From contig JAICQA010000113.1 of assembly GCA_025929595.1 (NCBI GenBank), positions 1-8,193 of the forward strand: DNA of 8,193 bases, read 5' to 3'. Below the pieces are notes generated by a model. It was not told where the DNA came from. It saw only the letters and a list, made by a program, of their open reading frames with translations, and ran no database searches. Numbering within the stretch: position 1 is the first letter of the stretch; every line of letters begins with the position of its first letter. The stretch comes from Xanthobacteraceae bacterium (lineage in GTDB: Bacteria > Pseudomonadota > Alphaproteobacteria > Rhizobiales > Xanthobacteraceae). Position numbers and translations under genes: made by a program. Shown one piece after another: positions 1 through 4,470 of the stretch.

Positions 1-120
1 GGGCAGGCTCGTGTCGGCGTGCCAGACGAATTTCGGCTTGCGGCCCGAGGTCAGGGAGATGGCGCGCGCGACATCGCCTTCTCTGTTCGATCCGGGGAAA
101 ACGATAACGGCTGCGTTCAT
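1..120 (-). CDS. purQ: PurQ, glutaminase subunit of FGAM synthase (partial, N-terminal 40 residues)
   Basis: This is the amidotransferase subunit of phosphoribosylformylglycinamidine synthase, which supplies ammonia from glutamine to PurL in the fourth step of purine synthesis in the cytoplasm. Only the first 40 codons are present; the gene runs off the left edge. The visible N-terminus, MNAAVIVFPGSNREGDVARA, has the characteristic strand and P-G-S-N-R-E-x-D-V loop of the PurQ class I glutaminase fold. The catalytic Cys and the His/Glu pair lie outside the window. The ATG (118-120 on the reverse strand) starts 8 bases after the stop of the upstream secreted-protein gene, and no strong Shine-Dalgarno is visible, so translation may be coupled. 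It is the last gene seen of a purC-purS-X-purQ operon; purL would be expected next, beyond the window. Confidence 0.93.
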   Translation of the reverse strand, partial: MNAAVIVFPGSNREGDVARAISLTSGRKPKFVWHADTSLP

Positions 121-128
121 CGGCACAT

Positions 129-743
129 TCAGATCGTGTTGCCGCCCGGCTTTTTGGCCGGGGCGGTGGCGTTCTGGTCGAATTCCATGACGCGGATGAA
201 GTCGTCCAGCGACTTCTTCACGAGCGCCTGGCTGGGTGACGTGGCCTCGACGCGGATCATGGCAGGACCGGCGAAAATAATCACCGTGCCGCGAAAGGTC
301 GTCGCGCTCGGCTTCGAGTATTTGGTCTCGTTCACGACCGCCGGATAGCCGTGCAGCTTCGTCGTCTCGCTCCGCACCGTCTCGATCGACTCCGCGCCGT
401 CCGACATGATCTCGCGCGCGGCGTGAGCGGCGCGGGCGGCCTTCGGCAGATCGACCTTGGCGAGCTTTTCGAGCGCCTGCGGATCGGGGTTGCGCGTCGG
501 GCTTTTGCCGGCGCTGATGGTGACGCGTACCTTGTCGGCACAGGCGAGCGGTTTGCAATCGTAATGCGTGCGCGGATTGTTGCCGTCGCGCTTGGCGACC
601 CATTTGTCGGGCTCGGGCGGCTTGGCTCGAAACTGGAACGTCGTGCCGGGTTTTGCCGGGGCGGACTTGTTGGGGGCTTGCGCAGCAGCCGGGCCGGCGA
701 GGGCGAGCAGCGGCACGAGGACGAATGCGAGGCGGCGCGTCAT
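129..743 (-). CDS. Secreted protein of unknown function inside the purSQ cluster
   Basis: I do not recognise this 204-residue protein by name. Residues 1-23 look like a Sec signal peptide (positive MTRR start, a Leu/Val/Ala-rich core, then an A-A-A-Q-A cleavage region), so the product is probably periplasmic. A Pro/Lys-rich linker follows, then a mixed domain at roughly 35-190. Two cysteines, C63 and C68 (C-x4-C), could form a disulfide. The second half (residues 131-188) has an H-G-Y-P-A-V segment, a strand with R-G-T-V-I-I-F, then an alpha-helix ending in F-I-R-V-M-E-F. This pattern resembles PsbP/Mog1-like stress proteins, but that is only inference. The tail (191-204) is Pro/Lys/Gly-rich and likely disordered. 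The ATG is 5 bases after the purS stop and the stop is 8 bases before purQ, so it must be cotranscribed with them. An export signal is odd for an operon of cytosolic enzymes. Confidence 0.85.
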   Translation of the reverse strand: MTRRLAFVLVPLLALAGPAAAQAPNKSAPAKPGTTFQFRAKPPEPDKWVAKRDGNNPRTHYDCKPLACADKVRVTISAGKSPTRNPDPQALEKLAKVDLPKAARAAHAAREIMSDGAESIETVRSETTKLHGYPAVVNETKYSKPSATTFRGTVIIFAGPAMIRVEATSPSQALVKKSLDDFIRVMEFDQNATAPAKKPGGNTI

Positions 744-748
744 CGTTC

Positions 749-991
749 TCAGCCCAGCACCTCGACGCGGTAATTCTCGATCACGGTATTGGCGAGGAGC
801 TTCTCGCAGGCGGCCTTGAGCGCGCCTTCGGCCTTGGTGCGATCCCTCGCATCGAGCTCGATGTCGAACACCTTGCCCTGACGCACGCTCTCGACGCCGT
901 CGACGCCGAGCGACTTGAGGGCGCCCTCGATCGCCTTACCTTGCGGATCGAGAACGCCGGACTTCAGCGTGACCGTAACGCGCGCCTTCAT
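749..991 (-). CDS. purS: PurS, small subunit of FGAM synthase
   Basis: PurS is the small (80-residue) structural subunit that bridges PurL and PurQ in the multi-subunit FGAM synthase of Gram-positive bacteria and alphaproteobacteria, and is needed for ammonia channelling. The protein begins MKARVTVTLKSGVLDPQGKA, the usual PurS start, with the conserved L-K-x-G-V-L-D-P-Q-G-x-A and a central S-V-R-Q-G-K-x-F-D-I-E segment. The length is normal for the family. A longer reading frame extends upstream to 1117 but would overlap purC and adds residues not seen in PurS, so I start at the ATG at 989-991. The gap from the purC stop is 52 bases and that to the next gene is 5 bases. No good Shine-Dalgarno is evident. 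Confidence 0.95.
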   Translation of the reverse strand: MKARVTVTLKSGVLDPQGKAIEGALKSLGVDGVESVRQGKVFDIELDARDRTKAEGALKAACEKLLANTVIENYRVEVLG

Positions 992-1043
992 CGCGTGCTT
1001 GCCTGAAACCTGTCGAACGGCGCCCGGCAGGACGCCTTCACGT

Positions 1044-1841
1044 TCAACTCTTGACGAGAATGGGTCCCGTTCCCTGCACCGGCTCGTTCTCCGCCATGAT
1101 GCCGAGACGGCGCGCAACTTCAGTGTAGGCTTCGATCAAGCCGCCAAGGTCGCGGCGAAAGCGATCCTTGTCGAGCTTGTCATTGGTCTTGATGTCCCAC
1201 AGGCGGCAGGAGTCGGGGCTGATCTCGTCGGCCACAACAATGCGCATCATGTCGTTTTCCCACAGCCGCCCACATTCCATCTTGAAGTCCACGAGACGGA
1301 TGCCGACGCCAAGGAAAAGACCGGTGAGGAAGTCGTTGACGCGGATCGCGAGTGCGATGACGTCGTCGATCTCCTGCGTCGTGGCCCAGCCGAACGCGGT
1401 GATGTGTTCTTCGGAGACCATCGGATCGCCGAGCGCGTCGTTCTTGTAATAGAATTCGATGATCGAGCGCGGGAGTTGCGTGCCCTCGTCGATGCCGAGG
1501 CGGGTGGAGAGCGAGCCCGCGGCGACGTTGCGCACGACGACTTCGAGCGGAATGATCTCGACTTCGCGGATCAACTGCTCGCGCATGTTGAGGCGGCGGA
1601 TGAAATGCGTCGGCACGCCGATCTCGTTCAGGCGCTGGAAGATGTACTCCGAGATGCGGTTGTTGAGCACGCCTTTGCCGTCCACGATCTCATGCTTTTT
1701 CGCATTGAACGCGGTGGCGTCGTCCTTGAAATGCTGGATGAGGGTCGCGGGCTCGGGGCCTTCGTACAGAATCTTGGCCTTGCCCTCGTAGATTCGGCGA
1801 CGGCGACTCATGGGCGTGTACCGTGGTTTTAGAAAATCCAT
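1044..1841 (-). CDS. purC: PurC, SAICAR synthetase (phosphoribosylaminoimidazole-succinocarboxamide synthase)
   Basis: PurC condenses CAIR with aspartate using ATP to give SAICAR, the eighth step of de novo purine synthesis. The 265-residue reading matches the family throughout: RRRRIYEGKAKILYEG near residues 13-28 (nucleotide-binding start), signature 1 at about 97-110 (I-I-P-L-E-V-V-V-R-N-V-A-A-G-S), signature 2 at about 184-191 (V-D-F-K-M-E-C-G, with Cys where many families have Phe), and D-E-I-S-P-D-S-C-R-L-W-D at 205-216. Two starts are possible. The ATG at 1839-1841 has a GGAG 12 bases upstream; the ATG at 1809-1811 gives the more usual N-terminus MSRRRR and 255 residues but has no visible ribosome binding site. 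I list the longer one without strong preference. First gene of the purC-purS-X-purQ operon, with a candidate promoter at 1945-1973. Confidence 0.95.
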   Translation of the reverse strand: MDFLKPRYTPMSRRRRIYEGKAKILYEGPEPATLIQHFKDDATAFNAKKHEIVDGKGVLNNRISEYIFQRLNEIGVPTHFIRRLNMREQLIREVEIIPLEVVVRNVAAGSLSTRLGIDEGTQLPRSIIEFYYKNDALGDPMVSEEHITAFGWATTQEIDDVIALAIRVNDFLTGLFLGVGIRLVDFKMECGRLWENDMMRIVVADEISPDSCRLWDIKTNDKLDKDRFRRDLGGLIEAYTEVARRLGIMAENEPVQGTGPILVKS

Positions 1842-1932
1842 AGGACGCGAGTACTCCGGTGAGACTCACCCGCGGCAGGCGGACAGGCGGGATACGAAAA
1901 GCAGCCAAATCAGGCGCTTTTTGCACCTTACC

Positions 1933-1988
1933 GGCCTGAAATCGACCCTAGCCGATAGCCCCTGTGAGTACAATGCAGCATTCAGGCC
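1933..1988. repeat. Inverted repeat flanking the candidate purC promoter
   Basis: GGCCTGAA at 1933-1940 and its exact reverse complement TTCAGGCC at 1981-1988 enclose 40 bases that contain the whole predicted purC -35/-10 region. The half-sites are 48 bases apart. They could be paired operator half-sites or simply chance, since arms of 8 bases are short. Confidence 0.5.
1945..1973 (-). promoter_or_regulatory. Candidate purC promoter
   Basis: Reading the reverse strand, TTGTAC (1973-1968) is followed after exactly 17 bases by TAGGGT (1950-1945). The first hexamer matches four of six bases of TTGACA, and the second is a plausible alphaproteobacterial -10. The predicted transcript would start near 1938 and have a leader of roughly 100 bases before purC. 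Called by eye only. Confidence 0.45.
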
Positions 1989-2086
1989 AGCGCGCCGCAC
2001 GCGAGCGGCCTTGAAAAGTTGGAGATTGTCGCAATCGGCGGCGCGCAAGCGGGTGATTCGGCCGCCCGCTGCGGCGACGGAAGCGG

Positions 2087-2115
2087 TTGATCGGCGGGGG
2101 CGTGCCCTATATGCA
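2087..2115 (+). promoter_or_regulatory. Candidate promoter for the ATPase zeta-subunit gene
   Basis: TTGATC at 2087-2092 and TATGCA at 2110-2115 are spaced by 17 bases; the same spot contains CTATAT (2107-2112), a common alphaproteobacterial -10 form. The start codon at 2154 lies about 40 bases downstream. Moderate match, called by eye. Confidence 0.4.
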
Positions 2116-2153
2116 AAGCGCGCGGCGGAACGCCCGGCAAAGGAGAGTGTGCA

Positions 2154-2477
2154 ATGAGCGGCTTCGACAAGCGCGAAGAGGGTTTCGAGAAGAAGTTCGC
2201 GCATGACGAGGAACTGCGCTTCAAGGCGATGGCCCGGCGCAACAAGCTGCTCGGCAACTGGGCGGCCGAAAGGCTGGGTCTTGCCGGTGCCGACGCCGAA
2301 GCCTACGCAAAAACGGTCGTGATGGCCGACTTCGACGAGCCGGGCGACGAAGACGTTTTCCGCAAGGTGCGCGCCGACCTCGATGCGAAGAAGATCTCAG
2401 TCTCCGACGAGGAACTTCGCCGCGCAATGACCGACCTGCTCGGCAAGGCGATCGAAGAAATCAAGGCCGGCCGCTGA
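2154..2477 (+). CDS. ATP synthase inhibitor zeta subunit (DUF1476 family)
   Basis: This 107-residue protein belongs to the DUF1476 family, identified in Paracoccus denitrificans as the zeta subunit that blocks ATP hydrolysis by the alphaproteobacterial F1Fo-ATPase. The sequence shows the diagnostic N-terminus MSGFDKREEGFEKKFAHDEE (the inhibitory region that inserts into F1), followed by L-R-F-K-A-x-A-R-R-N-K-L-L-G-x-W-A-A-E at 21-39. A four-helix-type C-terminal part follows, with D-E-P-G-D-E-D-V at 61-68 and the S-D-E-E-L-R-R-A-M helix at 84-92. The length is usual for the family. A clear ribosome binding site AGGAG (2141-2145) lies 8 bases before the ATG. It is transcribed divergently from purC. 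There is no signal peptide or membrane segment, fitting a soluble regulator at the cytoplasmic face. I am confident of the family; regulation is unknown. Confidence 0.95.
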   Translation: MSGFDKREEGFEKKFAHDEELRFKAMARRNKLLGNWAAERLGLAGADAEAYAKTVVMADFDEPGDEDVFRKVRADLDAKKISVSDEELRRAMTDLLGKAIEEIKAGR

Positions 2478-2513
2478 GCCGCCCGCGTTCCCTGCGTTCG
2501 ACGCAACTGTGAT

Positions 2514-2531
2514 CCGCGCGCGAGCGCGCGG
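2514..2531 (+). terminator. GC-rich hairpin after the zeta-subunit gene, possible terminator
   Basis: CCGCGCG and CGCGCGG pair as a 7-base perfect stem around CGAG, 37 bases after the stop codon at 2477. No T-run follows, so this is not a classical intrinsic terminator. In a high-GC genome it may still end or stabilise the transcript. Confidence 0.35.
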
Positions 2532-2627
2532 TAGTGTGCGGCATCGTCGTCTCGCGGGGATTCCGTTTTCGCCGCCGGCTGCTGAACGGATATTCATCTA
2601 GCTTGCAAAGGTTTAAGGCGGCGCGGA

Positions 2628-2653
2628 GGAACCGCGATGCTACGCCTCGCGTT
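2628..2653 (+). promoter_or_regulatory. EcfG-type general stress promoter for the long SH3 protein
   Basis: GGAAC (2628-2632), 17 bases, CGTT (2650-2653) exactly matches the consensus GGAAC-N16/17-CGTT recognised by EcfG, the sigma factor of the alphaproteobacterial general stress response. Transcription would begin at about 2660, giving a leader of about 30 bases that includes the AGGAG ribosome binding site (2679-2683). A second perfect copy precedes the next SH3 gene, which makes chance unlikely. Confidence 0.7.
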
Positions 2654-2689
2654 CGCACAACAGGATGTTTGCGTGCGCAGGAGTGAGCG

Positions 2690-3946
2690 ATGAAGCGGCA
2701 TTGGAAATCGATTGTAGCGGCGGCCGGCATGCTGGGTGCCCTGACCGGCACTGCTTCCGCCCTTGAGGCCTATGTGCCGTCAAACTCAAATCTGCGCTGG
2801 GGCCCGAGCACGGACTTTCCAATTCAGGTGACAGTGCCAGCGGGCAGCACAGTCGATGTCATCGACTGCGCGGACGAGTGGTGCAACGTTTACTGGTACG
2901 ACTACGAAGGCTTCATCTACCGACCGCTCCTGTCGATCGCCGGCACCGTGACCGTTCCCTATGTCGCGAGCTATCCGGACTACGAGTATTATGGCGGCTA
3001 CTATTACGGCCCTACCTTTGTCTTTCGCTACTATGGCGGTGATTGGCACAGCCGCCGTGCTTCGCGTGCCGAACATCATTCGCGCCGGGAATCGCGGGTA
3101 GCGCATCACTCCAGGCGGGAGTCGAGGGCGGATCATCGCCGCGGCGACTCGCGCGACGCGCGTCACAGTCGGGCGGAGTCGAAGGCCGACGTCGCCGGCA
3201 AGCGGGAGATCGTGACGGAAGCGCAGCGGCGTCAGCGCGCGGAGGAGCGTCGCAAGGCGCGCGAGGAAGCCCGTGAGGAACGGCGGGAAAACCGGCAAGA
3301 GGCGCGTGAGGAAAAACGCGAAGAGCGCCGCGATGCGAAGCAGGATCGCCGAGACGAACGACAAGACGCGCGCCAAGAGAAGCGCGAGGAGCGGCGGGAC
3401 GCCAAGCGGGAACAGAAGGACGAGGGCCATGAGGCAAAGCAGATAGAGGAGCGCAGCAGGGATCGCCGTGACGCAAAACAGGAGCTGCGAGAAGACCGGC
3501 GTGACGCACGCGAGGACCGCGAGGGCCGGCGCGATGCGCGACAGGACAGCCGGGAGGAAAAGCGAGAGCAAGCTCGCGAGCGCAGCGAAAATCGCAAGGA
3601 CGCGACGCAACAGCAACGTCAGCGGGTCGAGGAACGCGCGAAGACCCGGCAGCAGCGAGCCGTACAACAGCGCGAGCGCAAACAGGAGCGTGCCGTGCAG
3701 CAGCGGCAGCGCGTCGAACAACGGCAACAGCGCGTACAGAAGCGCCAGGTTGAACGGCAACGTGCGCGGCCCCAGCAGCAGCGTCGTGCGATCCAGCAGC
3801 GGCAGGCGCGGCCGCCGCAAGTCCGGCAACAGCGTCCGGCAGCTCAGCGGCAACGTGCGGCGGCAACCCAACGGCAGGCTCGTCCGCCTCAGGCACGCCA
3901 GCAGCGGCGGCAGGGCGGCGGAGAGGGCCGGCGGCGCGGCGGTTAG
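2690..3946 (+). CDS. Exported SH3-like domain protein with long Arg-rich repetitive tail
   Basis: This 418-residue protein has a signal peptide (1-25, MKRHWK then an Ala/Gly/Leu core ending T-A-S-A-L-E-A). A bacterial SH3-like (SH3_3) domain spans about 26-83: V-P-S-N-S-N-L-R-W-G-P-S-T-D-F, an A-G-S-T-V-D-V turn, D-C-x3-W-C (C60 and C65, possible disulfide) and E-G-F-I-Y-R-P-L-L. A Tyr/Gly-rich linker follows (90-118). The rest is low-complexity: three decapeptides starting H-S-R-R (120-149), an Arg/Glu/Asp/Lys stretch with 11-residue repeats (about 191-306), and a Gln/Arg tail (about 307-418) ending in Gly/Arg. Such SH3 domains often bind cell-wall or envelope ligands; the ligand here is unknown. 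The start has AGGAG 6 bases upstream and an EcfG-type promoter at 2628. The next gene, 62 bases downstream, is a shorter paralogue. Related exported SH3 proteins occur in Hyphomicrobiales, but I cannot name an orthologue for the tail. Confidence 0.9.
   Translation: MKRHWKSIVAAAGMLGALTGTASALEAYVPSNSNLRWGPSTDFPIQVTVPAGSTVDVIDCADEWCNVYWYDYEGFIYRPLLSIAGTVTVPYVASYPDYEYYGGYYYGPTFVFRYYGGDWHSRRASRAEHHSRRESRVAHHSRRESRADHRRGDSRDARHSRAESKADVAGKREIVTEAQRRQRAEERRKAREEAREERRENRQEAREEKREERRDAKQDRRDERQDARQEKREERRDAKREQKDEGHEAKQIEERSRDRRDAKQELREDRRDAREDREGRRDARQDSREEKREQARERSENRKDATQQQRQRVEERAKTRQQRAVQQRERKQERAVQQRQRVEQRQQRVQKRQVERQRARPQQQRRAIQQRQARPPQVRQQRPAAQRQRAAATQRQARPPQARQQRRQGGGEGRRRGG
3047..3136 (+). 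repeat. Three tandem 30-base repeats encoding decapeptides H-S-R-R-x-S-R-x-x-H
   Basis: Units start at 3047, 3077 and 3107 and encode HSRRASRAEH, HSRRESRVAH and HSRRESRADH (residues 120-149 of the long SH3 protein). The protein copies are nearly the same but the codons differ: the first Ser of each unit is AGC, TCG and TCC in turn. This suggests an old repeat kept at the protein level rather than a recent DNA expansion. Confidence 0.85.
3260..3607 (+). repeat. 11-residue (33-base) repeats encoding an Arg/Glu-rich helix
   Basis: Inside the long SH3 protein, a five-residue core of the form R-x-(D/E)-A-(R/K) starts at residues 191, 202, 213, 224, 235 and 246, exactly 11 residues apart (REEAR, RQEAR, RRDAK, RQDAR, RRDAK, GHEAK). 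It continues with slightly slipped spacing at 259, 270, 280, 292 and 302. The matching DNA units start at 3260, 3293, 3326, 3359, 3392 and 3425. Codons differ freely between units. The opposite charges at i and i+4 fit a stable single alpha-helix or coiled coil. Confidence 0.8.
3797..3907 (+). repeat. Repeated 13-residue Gln/Arg/Pro motif in the tail
   Basis: Residues 370-382 (QRQARPPQVRQQR) recur at 394-406 with one change (V to A), 24 residues or 72 bases apart. The DNA of the two copies, at 3797 and 3869, differs at many third positions, so the protein motif is conserved more than the nucleotides. Confidence 0.7.
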
Positions 3947-3947
3947 C

Positions 3948-3972
3948 GGAACGTTCCGGCCGATCCCACGTT
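3948..3972 (+). promoter_or_regulatory. EcfG-type general stress promoter for the short SH3 protein
   Basis: GGAAC (3948-3952), 16 bases, CGTT (3969-3972) matches the EcfG consensus perfectly. It starts two bases after the stop codon of the upstream paralogue. The predicted start near 3979 gives a leader of about 30 bases to the ATG at 4009, the same geometry as the promoter at 2628. Note that GGAAC is part of a palindrome, GGAACGTTCC (3948-3957), that could have another role. Confidence 0.7.
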
Positions 3973-4008
3973 TTCGCTGCGGCGGACGGGCAGGTTCGGA
4001 GAACGTCC

Positions 4009-4470
4009 ATGCGCAAGGAAAATTTTGCGAAAAGCGGAGCGATCGCCAGCCTGATCGCGCTGTCGTCGAGCGCGGCGTTCGCCGCGCCGGCGATGCTGGA
4101 GGCGAACGCCAAGGTGCGGAGCGGACCCGGCACGCGATATCAGGCTCAGACCGTCTTGCCGGGCGGCACCGCGGTCGAAGTCATGGATTGCAGCGGCCGG
4201 TGGTGCGCGGTGGCCTACGGTCAGCGGCAAGGATACATCGCGCGCAGCCTGCTCGACTTCGGCGCCAGTGCGGCAGCCGTGCAGGCGCCGGCCGCGTATG
4301 GCGCTTATCCCACGCCCGCATACGGCGCGTATCATGTCGGGCCGGTTTACGCCGAATACTACTCATACCGGCCGTACGTGCCTGTGCCCTGGCCCGCGCC
4401 GAATTATCCGTATTACCGCGACTACTACTTCCAGCCGGGTCTGAGCTTCGGCGTCGGCGTCGGATTCTAG
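4009..4470 (+). CDS. Exported SH3-like domain protein with Tyr/Pro-rich tail
   Basis: A 153-residue protein, paralogous over its first half to the gene just upstream. Residues 1-26 are a signal peptide (MRKENFAK, then an Ala/Leu/Ser core ending A-A-F-A-A). The SH3_3-type domain spans about 28-83, with V-R-S-G-P-G-T-R-Y at 36-44, the P-G-G-T-A-V-E-V turn, D-C-x3-W-C (C61 and C66) and Q-G-Y-I-A-R-S-L-L. The conserved Cys pair has the same C-x4-C spacing as in the paralogue. The tail (about 94-153) is rich in Tyr, Pro and Ala and ends L-S-F-G-V-G-V-G-F, a pattern resembling a terminal beta-strand, though too short for a barrel. A GGAGA ribosome binding site (3998-4002) lies 6 bases before the ATG. 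It has its own EcfG-type promoter. Probably periplasmic or surface-associated; ligand unknown. Confidence 0.92.
   Translation: MRKENFAKSGAIASLIALSSSAAFAAPAMLEANAKVRSGPGTRYQAQTVLPGGTAVEVMDCSGRWCAVAYGQRQGYIARSLLDFGASAAAVQAPAAYGAYPTPAYGAYHVGPVYAEYYSYRPYVPVPWPAPNYPYYRDYYFQPGLSFGVGVGF

Larger units (their letters stand above)
1842..2153. other. Divergent intergenic region between purC and the zeta-subunit gene
   Basis: These 312 bases separate two divergent genes and I see no convincing coding sequence in them. They hold a candidate sigma-70-type promoter reading left to purC (1945-1973), an 8-base inverted repeat exactly flanking it (1933-1940 and 1981-1988), a candidate promoter reading right (2087-2115), and the Shine-Dalgarno AGGAG at 2141-2145 for the gene at 2154. 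I found no riboswitch-like fold by eye, although the purC leader of about 100 bases would leave room for one. Confidence 0.6.

Noticed and set aside
915..1832. Plus-strand open frame of 305 codons opposite purC
   Set aside because: It is the complement of strongly conserved PurC, with no ribosome binding site or family match.
2566..2594. Possible sigma-70-like pair TTTTCG-N17-GATATT upstream of the long SH3 gene
   Set aside because: Weak match to both hexamers, and the EcfG-type site downstream explains expression better.
2637..2693. 18-codon upstream frame (MLRLAFAQQDVCVRRSER) with GGAGGA 6 bases before it and its TGA overlapping the SH3 ATG
   Set aside because: It looks like a coupled leader peptide, but its ribosome binding site overlaps the -35 element of the EcfG-type promoter, and the predicted transcript would begin at about 2660, inside it. 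It would matter only if another promoter lies further upstream.
3047..3610. Regular 30- and 33-base periodicity that might suggest a CRISPR array or tandem DNA satellite
   Set aside because: Units differ in nucleotide sequence, no unique spacers exist, and the period is a whole number of codons inside a convincing gene.
2786..3871. Long antisense open frame (361 codons) opposite the Arg-rich SH3 gene
   Set aside because: It arises because CGN, GAR and CAR codons on the plus strand rarely create stops on the other strand. The plus-strand reading has a signal peptide, a recognisable domain, a ribosome binding site and a promoter; the antisense reading has none of these.
3012..4133. Second antisense open frame (373 codons), over the Arg-rich tail and the start of the next SH3 gene
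   Set aside because: It would span two well-supported genes and their intergenic region. Its translation is compositionally biased (Ala/Arg/Pro) without any family motif.
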